From Rhynchopus sp. YZ270_cl-10 (lineage: Eukaryota; Euglenozoa; Diplonemea; Diplonemida; Diplonemidae), in assembly GCA_964035575.1 (NCBI GenBank), contig OZ037835.1, positions 1,488,001 to 1,552,000 of the forward strand: a stretch of 64,000 nucleotides of DNA. Reading direction: 5' to 3'. Of the stretch, positions 9,478 to 21,033 are shown one piece after another. Below the pieces are notes generated by a model that was not told where the DNA came from, did not search any database, and saw only the letters and a program-made list of their open reading frames with translations. Every line of letters begins with the position of its first letter. The first letter of the stretch is position 1. The translations under genes and the position numbers were made by a program.

Positions 9478-12400
9478 ATGCGAAGGCATATCATGTACGC
9501 CGCAGCCTTCTTGTTGCTGCTTGTGAGTGAAGTGGTGTCGCAGCCGACTGAGCTGCCGTGTGATCGGGCCGTTGAGACTATTGTCCAGTTCGCAGACAAG
9601 GATAGCATTCAGCTCCCCGTGCCGCCATCTAACACTACACTGTTTGGGGGTATCATTCAGGTTGACTTGGACGTTATTATCAATGCATACACCAATTACG
9701 GGCGTTTTGTTGAGTTTGGTAGCGGCATCAGCAACAACAATTTCATTATTGGACAGTTCCAAACCACAGGGCATCTGTATGTCAGCAGCACTTGGGGAGA
9801 ACCGAAGTTACGTGTGTTCTACAACAAAACACTGCCGTTGGGAGAGACGTTTCATGTTCGGGTCATTTGCGTGCCCATTGACGACGAGACATCAACCTAC
9901 TACGTGTACATCAACGACAAATTTGTCACAGAAGGGGTCAGTGAGGCACTCAGATACGTAACTCGTTCGCTTTTCTTGATTGGCGAAAGCAGCTACACCA
10001 TCGCCTCCATACCCCACATACCCCTCGACGGCAGTGTCACGAACTGTGTCATGTTAATGTGTCCTCCGCCAACTGCAGTGCCGTGCGCTCGCGACGTTGT
10101 GACTGTGGTCCAATTCGCAGACAAGGATAACAGACAGCTGCCCGTGCCGCCCAGTGAGGAGACACTGTTTGGGGGTGCAGTTCAGGTTGACATGGACGTT
10201 ATTATCAATACATACACCAATTACGGGCGTTTTGTTGATATTGGGAACGGCGCCAGCAGCGACAACTTTATTATTGGACAGTACAAAAACACAGGGCATC
10301 TGTATGTCAGCAGCACTTGGACAGCACCGAAGTTACGTGTGATCTACAACGAAACACAGCTGCCGTTGGGAAAGACGTTTCATGTTCGGGTCATTTGCGT
10401 GCCGATTGACGACGAGACATCAACCTACTACGTGTACATCAACGGCGTATTTGTCATAGAGGGGGTCAGTGAGGCACTCAGATACGTAACTCGTTCGGAA
10501 GTCTTGATTGGCGAAAGCAGCTTCACCATCGGCACAATACCCCATATAGACCTCGACGGCAGTGTCACGAACTGTGTCATGTTAATGTGTCCTCCGCCAA
10601 CTGCAGTGCCGTGCACTCGCGACGTTGTGACAGTGGTCCAGTTCACAGACAAGGATAACATTCAGCTCCCCGTGCCGCCAACTAACGAGACACTGTTTGG
10701 GGGTGCAGTTCAGGTTGACATGGACGTTATTATCAATGCATACACCAATTACGGGCGTTTTGTTGATATTGGGAACGGCGCCAGCAGCGACAACTTTATT
10801 ATTGGACAGTACAAAAACACAGGGCATCTGTATGTCAGCAGCACTTGGACAGCACCGAAGTTACGTGTGATCTACAACGAAACACAGCTGCCGTTGGGAG
10901 AGACGTTTCATGTTCGGGTCATTTGCGTGCCCATTGACGACGAGACATCAACCTACTACGTGTACATCAACGACGAATTTGTCACAGAGGGGGTCAGTGA
11001 GGCACTCAGATACGTAACTCGTTCGGAAGTCTTGATTGGCGTGAGCAGCTTCACCATCGGCTCAATACCCCACATACCCCTCGACGGCAATGTCACGAAC
11101 TGTGTCATGGTCATGTGTCCTGGGGATACACCTGCCCCACCAACTGCTATTCCAACTGCTGAACACACAGCCATCCCAACAGCAGTGCCAACAGCTGAAC
11201 CGACTGCTACTCCTACTGTACCAACCGACATTCCAACTGCAGTGCCCGATACGATCCCAACTAAAATGCAGTGCGATGGCAAAGTTGTGACTGTGGTTAA
11301 TTTCACAGACAAGGATAACATTCAGCTGCCGCCAACTAGTGTGACACTGTTTGGAGGTGCAGTTCAGGTTGAGATGGACGTTATTATCAATGCATACACC
11401 AATTACGGGCGTTTTGTTGAGTTTACGAACGGCATCGGCGACGATAATTTCATTATTGGACAGTTCAAAACCACAGGGCATCTGTATGTCAGCTGCACTT
11501 GGGGAGAACCGAAGTTACGAGTGTTCTACAACAAAACACTGCCGTTGGGAGAGACGTTTCAGGTTCGGGTCATTTGCGTGCCCATTGACGATGAGACATC
11601 AACCTACTACGTGTACATGAACGACAAATTTGTCACAGAAGGGGTCAGTGAGGCACTCAGATACGTAACTCGTTCGCTTTTCTTGATTGGCGAAAGCAGC
11701 TACGGAACCGTCGCCTCAATACCCCACATACCCCTCGACGGCAGTGTCACGAACTGTGTCATGTTAATGTGTCTTGTGGACACATTTGCCCCGCCAACTG
11801 CTATTCCAACTGCAGTGCCCGCTTGGATCCCAACTGAAATGCCGTGCACTCGGGATGTGGTGACTGTGGTTAATTTCACAGACAAGGATAACATTCAGCT
11901 CCCCGTGCCGCCAACTAGCGTGACACTGTTTGGGGGTATCATTCAGGTTGACTTGGACGTTATTATCAATGCATACACCAATTACGGGCGTTTTGTTGAG
12001 TTCGGTAGCGGCATCAGCAACAACAATTTTATTATTGGACAGTTCAAAAGCACAGGGCATCTGTATGTCAGCTGCACTTGGGGAGAACCGAAGTTACGTG
12101 TGTTCTACAACAAAACACTGCCGTTGGGAAAGACGTTTCATGTTCGGGTCATTTGCGTGCCCATTGACGACGAGACATCAACCTACTACGTGTACATCAA
12201 CGACGAATTTGTCACAGAGGGGGTCAGTGAGGCACTCAGATACGTAACTCGTTCGCTTTTCTTGATTGGCGAAAGCAGCTACACCACGGCCTACATACCC
12301 CACATACCTCTCGACGGCAGTGTCACGAACTGTGTCATGTTAATGTGTCCTGGGGATACACCTGCCCCAACTGCTATTCCAACTGCTATTCCAACTGCTG

Positions 12401-15400
12401 AACACACAGCCATCCCAACAGCAGTGACAACCGCTGAGCCGACTGCAGTGCCCGAAACGTATGATTGCGGGGCGTTCATGTGGTACACGGAGAGTACCGA
12501 CTGCCCAGACGGATACGAACTTGCGTCTCGCGACTACGTCTATCAGTGTATTGCTGACATTTGCAACAAGGTTGATTATTGGTCCTTTGTCAAGTTCGCA
12601 GAACCGCAGCAAGCAATAACTGGCAAAGGGACCAATCTAACTTGTGGAACTCAGCCATATAGAAAAAATCCTAATTATGGGTCTGCACTTTGCACACCAA
12701 CCATTCCAACTGAAATGCCTTGCACTCGGGATGTGGTGACTGTGGTTAATTTCACAGACAAGGATAACATTCAGCTCCCCGTGCCGACAACTAACGAGAC
12801 ACTGTTTGGGGGTATCATTCAGGTTGAGATGGACGTTATTATCAATGCATACACCAATTACGGGTGTTTTGTTGAGTTCGGTAGCGGCATCAGCAACAAC
12901 AATTTTATTATTGGACAGTTCCAAACCACAGGGCATCTGTATGTCAGCAGCACTTGGGGAGAACCGAAGTTACGTGTGTTCTACAACAAAACACTGCCGT
13001 TGGGAGAGACGTTTCAGGTTCGGGTCATTTGCGTGCCCATTGACGACGAGACATCAACCTACTACGTGTACATCAACGACGAATTTGTCACAGAGGGGGT
13101 CAGTGAGGCACTCAGATACGTAACTCGTTCGCTTTTCTTGATTGGCGAAAGCAGCTACGGAACCGTCGCCTCAATACCCCACATACCCCTCGACGGCAGT
13201 GTCACGAACTGTGTCATGTTAATGTGTCCTGGGGATACACCTGCCCCGCCAACTGCTATTCCAACTACGCCACCCCTGACAGAGACTCCTTCAGGGGACA
13301 CTAACACATCAACGTCTCCTTCGGTGGAGACAGCGGCACCACCGATGGAGGACACAGACACACCGATGCCACCTGCTGAGACACCTGCAGGTGATACGGA
13401 TTCTGCGTCCTCTGGAAGCACGGTTGTGGCAGTGCTTGTGACTGCAGGCCTTTGTATCATGTCTGCGTTGGTTTACAGCTGCTATCGCCTCTGTGTCGCG
13501 CAGCGGGGTAGAATGGACAACGACGAGTATTGTGCGGAGATGCGTCTCATAAGCTCGGACTCACAAGAGAACCCTGAGTTTGCTCCTGATGTTCTTTCCG
13601 ACGGCATTCTGGCATCGGTGCAGAGCACTGGTGAGAGCGTTCCGGTGAGTCTTCCCTCGGGTCCGCACGTCGAAGGCCCATCAGACCCTGTGTACGCGTC
13701 GTGGGTGAAGGACCGCGAGGTCGGCAGTGGTGCCTACGGTGTTGTGTACGTCGGACACCTGTCGGACGGGCGTGTGGTGGCGATGAAGGAGCAGACCTCT
13801 GCGACACGTGCAGATGCAGACGAGGCAGTTGCGAACCTGGAGCTGCTGCGCCGTCTGCGCCACCCACACCTGACGGAGATGTACGACGTGTGCTACGACG
13901 TGCCTGGACGGCGCATCTGCTGGCTCATGGAGTTCGTCTCGGGTGGGTCGCTTGGTGCATACGTGCGCAACCTTGGGCACAAGCTGGAGGAGGCGAAGGT
14001 GGTGTTCTACATGCGGCAGGTCCTGCAGGCAGTGAACTTCCTGCACATGAACAACGTTGTGCACCGTGACATCAAGGGCGAGAACATTCTCCTCACACGT
14101 GAGGGCACTGCGAAGCTCTGCGACTTTGACTCCATCAAATGCTGCGACAGCAACGGCACCGACTACAAAACCACTGAAAGCAGGGTCCGCACACAGATGA
14201 TGAGCACACAGTACAACACCTTGATGGGAACACCGAACTGGATGGCACCCGAGATGCTTGGGCAGTTGGCTGGATTTGTGGAGGCGGGGCCTGCGTGCGA
14301 CATCTTCAGCTTCGGGAGCACTGTGTCTGAGGTGTTGAACGAGGGTGTGCCTCCTGGGAACTTTGAGGGTGTGTGGGTGCATCTGGTCAAGACGATGCAG
14401 TTCCCGCCTGTGAACATGGTGCAGGACGTGTCGCCTGAGGCCACAAGCTTCCTGTGTGCGTGTCTGAAGCGTGACCCTGAGGAACGCCCCACAGCAGGAG
14501 AGCTTCTGGAGGACCCGTTCATGACACGTTGGACAGATGCCCACATGACTGTGTCAGACACGACGTCCTGCCGACTGCTCACACCTCAACAGATGCAGAA
14601 GAGACAAACAATGCGCCCGCCCCTCGGGAAGGGTGCCTTCGGTGTGGTGTACAGGGCAACTGTGGACGGACGTGACGGACACGTTGCTGTGAAGGAAGTG
14701 CAGCTGGACGTTTCACACACGAGCAAGGCACGAGAACGTGTGGAGCGTGAGTTTGTGCTGATGCGTGAGCTGCACCACCCACACATTGTGCCGTACCTCG
14801 GACACATATGGCGTGACGGGACGTTGCTCGAGATCTTTATGGAGTACATGCCAGGTGGGTCTGTGCGCAACCTGCTGCGTGCACGCAGGAAGGGGCTGGA
14901 CGCAAGCACGATCTGCGAGTACACGAAGCAGGTGCTTCTTGGGCTGGAGTACCTGCACAGGGGTGGGAACGGGTTTGCACCGATTGCACACCGTGACGTG
15001 AAGGCGGAAAACCTGCTGCTGTCGATAGATGCGACAGTGAAGCTGTCTGACTTTGGATGCAGCAAGCTGTTTGAGTCGTCGTCTGAGGAAGTGAGCTTTG
15101 GTGCTGCTGGTGCGCAGACGTGTGTGGGGACGCCGTTCTGGATGGCGCCAGAGGTGCTGCAGCAGCGCACGGAGCGCAGTGGTGACTACGGGACACGGTG
15201 CGACGTGTGGTCGCTGGGGTGCACGGTGATTGAGATGCTGGGTGTGACACCGTGGCGAGCGAACGCACGTGAGGGCGAGCACGAGGTTCTGATGCGCATT
15301 CTGACAAGCACAGGTGGCCCGCCGATACCTGCAGCTGCGCCGCCTGCACTCACAGCCTTCCTCGCACGCTGCTTTGTGCGCGACCCTGCCTTGCGCCCGT

Positions 15401-15483
15401 CTGCACAGACGCTCCTCGAAGACGCTTACATCACACTTGGTGCAGACGAAGACGATGGCACAGCCTTGGAGCCTTTGCTCTGA
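9478..15483 (+). CDS. Receptor-like membrane protein: six LamG-like domains and two kinase domains
   Basis: I chose the ATG at 9478 (2001 residues) over 9382 because it starts a good signal peptide, MRRHIMYAAAFLLLLVSEVV. Six repeats of about 170 residues follow (roughly 25-197, 199-377, 378-548, 596-765, 789-957, 1078-1250). Each has a LamG-like jelly-roll pattern, from an N-terminal PC to a closing NCVMLMC. Pro/Thr linkers separate some, and a distinct Cys-rich insert (about 998-1075) precedes repeat six. A Pro/Thr stalk, a membrane helix (about 1312-1336) and a short basic juxtamembrane lead to kinase 1 (about 1406-1683) and kinase 2 (about 1714-1988). Kinase 1 has GSGAYG, the VAMK lysine and HRDIKGEN, but DFD in place of DFG. 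Kinase 2 is STE11/MEKK-like with GKGAFG, HRDVKAEN, DFG and GTPFWMAPE. It is probably a surface receptor for glycans or matrix that signals through kinase 2. Confidence 0.9.
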   Translation: MRRHIMYAAAFLLLLVSEVVSQPTELPCDRAVETIVQFADKDSIQLPVPPSNTTLFGGIIQVDLDVIINAYTNYGRFVEFGSGISNNNFIIGQFQTTGHLYVSSTWGEPKLRVFYNKTLPLGETFHVRVICVPIDDETSTYYVYINDKFVTEGVSEALRYVTRSLFLIGESSYTIASIPHIPLDGSVTNCVMLMCPPPTAVPCARDVVTVVQFADKDNRQLPVPPSEETLFGGAVQVDMDVIINTYTNYGRFVDIGNGASSDNFIIGQYKNTGHLYVSSTWTAPKLRVIYNETQLPLGKTFHVRVICVPIDDETSTYYVYINGVFVIEGVSEALRYVTRSEVLIGESSFTIGTIPHIDLDGSVTNCVMLMCPPPTAVPCTRDVVTVVQFTDKDNIQLPVPPTNETLFGGAVQVDMDVIINAYTNYGRFVDIGNGASSDNFIIGQYKNTGHLYVSSTWTAPKLRVIYNETQLPLGETFHVRVICVPIDDETSTYYVYINDEFVTEGVSEALRYVTRSEVLIGVSSFTIGSIPHIPLDGNVTNCVMVMCPGDTPAPPTAIPTAEHTAIPTAVPTAEPTATPTVPTDIPTAVPDTIPTKMQCDGKVVTVVNFTDKDNIQLPPTSVTLFGGAVQVEMDVIINAYTNYGRFVEFTNGIGDDNFIIGQFKTTGHLYVSCTWGEPKLRVFYNKTLPLGETFQVRVICVPIDDETSTYYVYMNDKFVTEGVSEALRYVTRSLFLIGESSYGTVASIPHIPLDGSVTNCVMLMCLVDTFAPPTAIPTAVPAWIPTEMPCTRDVVTVVNFTDKDNIQLPVPPTSVTLFGGIIQVDLDVIINAYTNYGRFVEFGSGISNNNFIIGQFKSTGHLYVSCTWGEPKLRVFYNKTLPLGKTFHVRVICVPIDDETSTYYVYINDEFVTEGVSEALRYVTRSLFLIGESSYTTAYIPHIPLDGSVTNCVMLMCPGDTPAPTAIPTAIPTAEHTAIPTAVTTAEPTAVPETYDCGAFMWYTESTDCPDGYELASRDYVYQCIADICNKVDYWSFVKFAEPQQAITGKGTNLTCGTQPYRKNPNYGSALCTPTIPTEMPCTRDVVTVVNFTDKDNIQLPVPTTNETLFGGIIQVEMDVIINAYTNYGCFVEFGSGISNNNFIIGQFQTTGHLYVSSTWGEPKLRVFYNKTLPLGETFQVRVICVPIDDETSTYYVYINDEFVTEGVSEALRYVTRSLFLIGESSYGTVASIPHIPLDGSVTNCVMLMCPGDTPAPPTAIPTTPPLTETPSGDTNTSTSPSVETAAPPMEDTDTPMPPAETPAGDTDSASSGSTVVAVLVTAGLCIMSALVYSCYRLCVAQRGRMDNDEYCAEMRLISSDSQENPEFAPDVLSDGILASVQSTGESVPVSLPSGPHVEGPSDPVYASWVKDREVGSGAYGVVYVGHLSDGRVVAMKEQTSATRADADEAVANLELLRRLRHPHLTEMYDVCYDVPGRRICWLMEFVSGGSLGAYVRNLGHKLEEAKVVFYMRQVLQAVNFLHMNNVVHRDIKGENILLTREGTAKLCDFDSIKCCDSNGTDYKTTESRVRTQMMSTQYNTLMGTPNWMAPEMLGQLAGFVEAGPACDIFSFGSTVSEVLNEGVPPGNFEGVWVHLVKTMQFPPVNMVQDVSPEATSFLCACLKRDPEERPTAGELLEDPFMTRWTDAHMTVSDTTSCRLLTPQQMQKRQTMRPPLGKGAFGVVYRATVDGRDGHVAVKEVQLDVSHTSKARERVEREFVLMRELHHPHIVPYLGHIWRDGTLLEIFMEYMPGGSVRNLLRARRKGLDASTICEYTKQVLLGLEYLHRGGNGFAPIAHRDVKAENLLLSIDATVKLSDFGCSKLFESSSEEVSFGAAGAQTCVGTPFWMAPEVLQQRTERSGDYGTRCDVWSLGCTVIEMLGVTPWRANAREGEHEVLMRILTSTGGPPIPAAAPPALTAFLARCFVRDPALRPSAQTLLEDAYITLGADEDDGTALEPLL

Positions 15484-16155
15484 CCACATGCACGGTACGC
15501 GTACTGACAGCTCTTTACGACTGTGGATGTTGGTGCACGAAGAGAGTCACCTTCTTTGTCTGCTGGTTAACAAGAGCACTATCGCATGCCTTGTTCACCT
15601 GTGGAGTGCGACACGTTTACTCCCCCGATGTTGCTGTTACTGCAGTAGGTGGCTGTGTGTGCGAAGCGTGATGAGAAGCTCTGGGATCTGCTGAGGATGC
15701 TGTGTGTGCTAACGATACTATCCTCACCCACCCCTGTTACGGCGTACGAGCGATAAAGTTTTGTTGTGGTGTCATGTTTACGAATGCGCCGAACGTCTAC
15801 CGTTTACCGTTTACCGAAGTATATTTTGCATTTTGTTTTGGGTTTTTTTGGGGTTCTTTAGCAAGGGATCGATTCTCTTGGGCAGGGTAGAGTGGGAGGG
15901 GGTTTGTCAAGGAGTTATTTCGAAATGGTCCCCTCGTTTCTTTTTTATTGATCCATTTCATACTTAGCAGTCTGCCTGAGTTCAGACGGACTATGGTCGA
16001 CTTTGAAAGTCAGCGATAGTCCATCTCAAGCCCGCGGTGGACTTAAGGTTGACTTGAGATGGCGGGCTTGGTGGATTCAGTCAAAAGTCCGTCTCAATTC
16101 GGGCGGGTCTTAGTGGGATTTTGTTTGTGATGGATTCAGGCGGGCTAGAAAGTAT
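15484..16155. other. 3' flank of receptor 1 and short inverted repeats
   Basis: The first 55 bp (to about 15538) match the 3' flank of the second receptor gene (31184-31238) and then the two diverge. Near 15970-16090 short inverted repeats of CCATCTCAAGCCCGC and its complement occur several times. No gene is seen. Confidence 0.5.
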
Positions 16156-18155
16156 TCACAGGAGGCACGGCACTTTTGTGGAATTTTGTGGAATTTTGTG
16201 GAATTTCAAAAACTCTTTTTTGTGGGCAAAAATTGGTGGGAAAATATTTTTGGTACCTGTATTTCCCCCACTGTAATTTTCCTCTATAATTTTTTTCACC
16301 ACTCATAATTTTTTTTACTGCATAATTTTTTTTTGCGTGCGTGAGTACTTTTTTTTGAGAAGTGGTCTGACGCTTACCAAGAAAAAAAATTACCGTGCCC
16401 TAAGGGGAAAAAGTAGAAGTCGGGGGAATTTTTTTTTGATTTCGGCTCTCGGGAGTCTGTGTGTGCTGTGATGGGGTCAATTTGCGCTGAAAAATGTACA
16501 TTTTTTACCTAAAATACATATTTGAGTTATTGAGGGCTCCCCTTTATAATTTTTTTTTCTACACCCCACCCCCTCCCTACCTCTTTGAAACAGTCAAAAA
16601 AGAAATCAAAATAAAAAAAAAAAAAAAAAAAACAGCAGAAAAAGAGACCAAAAAAAAAATGATATAATAACAAGGGAGAGCAAGTAGGTTATTTAAAGTA
16701 GGTTGACGACACCGAAACCCCAATAAAAAAAATGTGTCCGTTTATGGTGTCAACGTTAAAGACTACCAGAAGCAGCTCAGTGCATTCTGAAAAAAATAAG
16801 CGAGCGATTCTAGGCTATATATGTTCATGAAGCCAATGAATCTAGATAAAGGTCCTATTTCAAAGAATTCCCACAAACAAACACCACTTTTATTTTTACT
16901 TTTTTTCAACAAACCAAATAAAAAGAAAAAAAAACTCTTTTTCACCACTGGAAGGGACTAGACCTCGTACTTGACCCTTTCAGTGAGACGTCAGACCAAT
17001 GTATTACATTGCCACACCCTGGGTAAGCTGTGCAGTCTGTAGGCCTACTACAAAAACCGCAAAACTTTGGAAAAAAAAAAGAACGAAGATAATAGGTATA
17101 TCGCAGTAGTAATTTGGTCGTGGTTTACCAATGGTAATGTCCACGACGCAGTTTATATGGTTGTACTCAACGCGTACTATGTCACTAGTGATGAGTATTT
17201 TTCTCGCAGGAGCGATTTGGTCTTGGTGGGCATCTTAGCTTTCCCATTTTTTAAGGGACAATAGCCTTGAGACTAAGACTCCAGGACACATATTAAATTG
17301 TTTGCAATGCACGTTTTGCTATCTCTTTGTACTACTCTAGTCTTTGTGTAGGTGTTTCAATACAATGGACAATGGATGATTAAACTGGTTTTAATCATTG
17401 CTTGGACGGCGAACTACTAAGTCCAGAAAATTCAGTATGTTTTTCACTTTTTCTATTTTTTACTTTTATTTTATTTCTCTTTCTTGTGTGTTTGCTGAGG
17501 TTTTCTATCTGATACACATACAGGATGTGTTGGTATTTGTTTGGATTGGTAGCAATTATTGCACGGAATACTATACGTATACACGGCAGCCATCAAGACC
17601 AAGACTCTTTAGGTTACTCTTCCTCCTGGTGATCAGACATTACATCCAGTAAGGACAGAGAAAGGAATAAGAAAAAAGAAAAAAAAAACTTTTGTATTTT
17701 GTGTATTCCCGAAACAAAAAACTGAAGTAGAAGGTACCAAATGTTCACACGAACATCGGTTTCACGATATTCACCCACCATTTAAAGGGAAATCACTGAA
17801 GATGTCCACCCTTTTGAATACAACTGTATGATTCTTAGGACTGAAACAGGGTTAATATCAGAAACCAATCTACTGAAGTTTCAACTTGTGCACGAAGCAT
17901 TTTACTTTTCTTTTCTACGTTTTGCAAAACACACAACATAAAAAGAAAGATGGGACCATTTTTGTTGATCCCTCACCATATACTATCAATTTATTGATTG
18001 CATATGATGAAAATACTTTCTACATAATTTTTTTCCCTGGAATCTCAAAAAAAAAGTACGCACGCAGACGCTTACCAAAAATAAAAATTACCGTGCCCTT
18101 ATAAAAAATTCCACAAAATTCCACAAAATTCCACAAAAGTGCCGTGCCTCCTTAG
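16156..18155. mobile_element. 2-kb TIR element, noncoding
   Basis: The left end AGGAGGCACGGCACTTTTGT, continuing with three GGAATTTTGT units, is mirrored at about 18108-18155. Inner segments with GACGCTTACCA and ATTACCGTGCCC occur near both ends (16370-16402, 18068-18098). I found no clear target duplication. The 2-kb interior is AT-rich; small open frames near 17067-17650 and 17886-18104 match nothing I know. Likely a non-autonomous DNA transposon. Confidence 0.7.
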
Positions 18156-18199
18156 GGTACCTTTTTTGGTCCGATCTCCTTCTAAGGTGCTCGCTCTCC

Positions 18200-19260
18200 A
18201 TACCTAGACCCTCGAATTTTTTTTTTTGCCCCTATATAGGGGAGCCTATACCGGTAATTTTGGCTCCTTTTGATTTTAAATTAAAATTTCTAAGTCTTTT
18301 TTGACCTACGACCCCGGCAATGCATTTTTTGGGACTCTGTGGACTCAAATGAGCAAAAATTTAAACAAAATGCTGCCCGTTGACTCATTTAAACGCACAT
18401 TTTGTTGAAAATTGTCATTTTACACTGGATTTGTCTTTGCCATTTTCAGTTTTTTTGCAGATTTTTTTCAAAAAAAAATTTGAAGAAAAAAGGCTCAAAA
18501 GTGCCTGAAACCCGGCGGAAAGTGATTTTTGGTGAGGTATATAGGGTAGTTTCATCTATTTTTGGGTTTTTTTGCCGAAAGGCGCCAAATTTTCCGAGCC
18601 AAATGAAGGAATAGCCGGTGCATAGGCTCCCCTACCCTATATAGGGCTAATTTCGACGATTTGAGGCCATTAAAAGCAAAATTTGGCACTTTTGAGCATC
18701 TAGGGGGGTCTAAAACGCGGTTCCGCGAACCCAAAATTTCGTGATTTTTACCACAGACAAGTCGATTTTTGGAAAAATCTCAAAAAAAAAAATCCCAATT
18801 TTTTTTTCGCAAGTGTTTTTGAGGCCTGCTCACTACACCCTAGGCACCCTTCTGGGACCAAAAAGTCAAAAAAAGCAAGAATTGGGCTGTTTTGAGCATC
18901 TAGAGTTTATTCCCCAGCCATTTTCTGCACCACCAGTGCACTTTGTATGGGCCAGCGCCTTGTCAAAAAATCGAAAAATCTCAAAAAAAAAAAATTTTTT
19001 TTCCGGGAAAATTTCGACCACTGAGGTGGGTCTTTGGGCACCAAAAAATGCAAAAAAAATGCAAAAATCGGGTGTTTTGACCATCTGTGGTCACACAAAA
19101 CACACTTCTGTACGAGCCTACACCAATACAGTGGTAATACAAGGCGATTTTTGACCAAAAAAAAAATTTTTTTTTTCGCCCAAAATCGGGCGTGGTACGT
19201 CATAAAATGGCCCAAAAAATCCAAGGAAAACCTTCGATTGGGCAAATTATGAAAAAAAAT
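18200..19260 (+). repeat. P block, multi-unit copy split by a MITE
   Basis: Several degenerate units of about 200 bp, each with A-run/T-run pairs, GAGGTGGGTCTTTGGGCACC and TTTTGAGCATCT or TTTTGACCATCT. The segment 18200-18780 corresponds in reverse to 3440-3640. That copy lacks the 18239-18632 insertion. Confidence 0.6.
18239..18632. mobile_element. TA-flanked MITE
   Basis: Terminal inverted repeats GGGGAGCCTATACCGG and GGGGAGCCTATGCACCGG-type, with TA at 18237-18238 and 18633-18634. It interrupts the P block between CTATATA and TACCCTATATA. Noncoding. Confidence 0.75.
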
Positions 19261-19676
19261 TTCAAGTCAAATTTTCAACCAAAATACGGTCATTTTGTTC
19301 ACACAGTGATTCTACGTCATGCTGGCTTCCTGTGCAGAACTCCAGCAATTCACCAATGCCGGCATCTATCTTTCCATTATCGCCATTGCACTTCGTGTGT
19401 TACCAACGTGCTCAAGAAATGACGTGCTGTCACACTCCAACCAGAGTATCGAACCCGTACGTACATAACGAAGATACACGAGCCCACCCAAAGGCGGAGG
19501 GTCTAGCCGAAGGCGGACGAGCTAGCCCAATCCGGACGAGCGAGCCTCAATCTAGACGAGCGAGCCTCATAAAGCACACCAGCTCCAATCTGACGGGGAA
19601 CTTCGAGCCTCTAAGCCCAGAGAAAGAACCTGGCCACCGGAGGGCCCTAACGGCCCGACGAGGAGGCGCCCCATAG

Positions 19677-19890
19677 GCATAGTGTGCAGACGAACAAAAT
19701 GTTCGTCGATGTTCGTCGTGGGGGGGGAAAATTTTTTTGTTCGTCGTTGTTCGTCGATGTTCGTCGTTGTTCGTCGTGGGTTGCCCTTGTGGCAGGGACC
19801 TGTTCGTCGATGTTCGTCGACGAACATCGACGAACAAAACCGACGAACATTTTGTTCGTCGGTCCAAAAATGTTCGTCTGCACACTATGC
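19677..19890. mobile_element. Small inverted-repeat element made of TGTTCGTC units
   Basis: Ends GCATAGTGTGCAGACGAACA and its complement; ATAG on both sides (19673-19676, 19891-19894). The interior is almost only TGTTCGTC or GACGAACA units, about fifteen, first in one and then in the other orientation. Upstream, 19510-19570 holds tandem GGACGAGCGAGCCTCA-like units. No gene. Confidence 0.75.
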
Positions 19891-19894
19891 ATAG

Positions 19895-20634
19895 GGCGCT
19901 GGGGCCAAGGGACTTAAGTCGCCCTAACGCTTCGCTAAGTACCTGGAAAAATCCCTAAGGAAAAAAGTGGAAAAAAAGTGTCTCAAAATTGACATCTATT
20001 TTTGGACCTTTTTGCTGGGTAGGTTTGGGTCGGTCCGACCTGACCCTACTGAGTCGGTTTAAGTCGGGTTGGTAGCCTTGTCCCCTATCATCTCCCCTCT
20101 CCCCCTTTTAATACAAGGGCAGTCTCGTGACTATGTAACCTACAAAACCACCATTTAAGCACCTCAGTATCATACCCCATCTAAGCACCCTCAACCCTCA
20201 TCCACACAGATTCGCCTCCTTAAACCTGCAAACCTGCAAACCTTCTAACACCTCAGAGGGCAAGGCCCGCAAACCCTTATTCCAATGGAAGAATTTTTCA
20301 AAAATTCTCTATACTTCCTATGACTGGACCCAACTCCCCTCACTATTTTTCCCCCCTAAAAAACGCCAAAAACGCCCAAAAAATTCTGCCAAAAATATCA
20401 AAAATATCAAAAATGCGCATTTTTGCCGTGCCTCCACAACTTTCCTTTTATATTTGGCTCTTTCTTGTTAACATATCAGTTTTCAAAGAAAAAAAGAAAA
20501 GGGAAAAGGAAAAACCAGAATTGCAACACCTGACTGAGTGTGGAAGGGAAGCGTACAGCTAACAAACGCACCCCCCTGTTTCGTTTCCCATTTTTCTGTG
20601 TGGGTGAAGAGAGCTATTGACACGGCATTTTTTA
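19895..20634. other. Spacer with an R3 fragment
   Basis: Mostly AT-rich. Positions 20555-20628 match part of the R3 block at 53720-53790 (GTTTCGTTTCCC, then GTGTGGGTGAAGA and AGCTATTGACAC). No gene is seen. Confidence 0.5.
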
Positions 20635-21033
20635 CAGTAGGACAAGCAACTTGACGGACAAATAATATTGGCGGATTTTGGGGGTTTCTTGTAGTTGGCG
20701 ACTTTTTTGGTCGCCAGTATTAATAGGTAGGTGGTTCTTAGTCACATTGGTTGGGAAGTACCAATTTTTGGTAAAGTTTTTGTGCCTCCCTTTATCTTAC
20801 TGTGTGTATTTTTGGGTGGCTGTGTGAGTGCGTGGCGCGGAGCTAATGTTCGACTTTAATGATACGCTGCACCTGGTACACTGAAGGGGCACCTTTTGTG
20901 TTTCTTGTACTTCTTTGAATCAATAAGAACCGCCATCCCACTAAATAACTTGTCGACCAAATAACATTAGCGGGTTTTGGGGGTTTTCTTGCAATTAACG
21001 ACTTTTTTGGTCGCCAATATTATTGTCCTACTG
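20635..21033. mobile_element. TA-flanked MITE, TIR CAGTAGGACAA
   Basis: Ends CAGTAGGACAA and TTGTCCTACTG, with TA on both sides. Longer subterminal inverted segments include AATATTGGCG and GACTTTTTTGGTCGCCA near each end. The TA target and CAGT start fit Tc1/mariner-type elements. Noncoding. It abuts the start of R4 copy A. Confidence 0.8.

Noticed and set aside
13681-15489. Minus-strand frames of 190-290 residues opposite the kinase domains, also at 29366-31189 and 44588-46447
   Set aside because: GC-rich shadows of the plus-strand kinases; they follow the kinase reading frame and have no domain sense.
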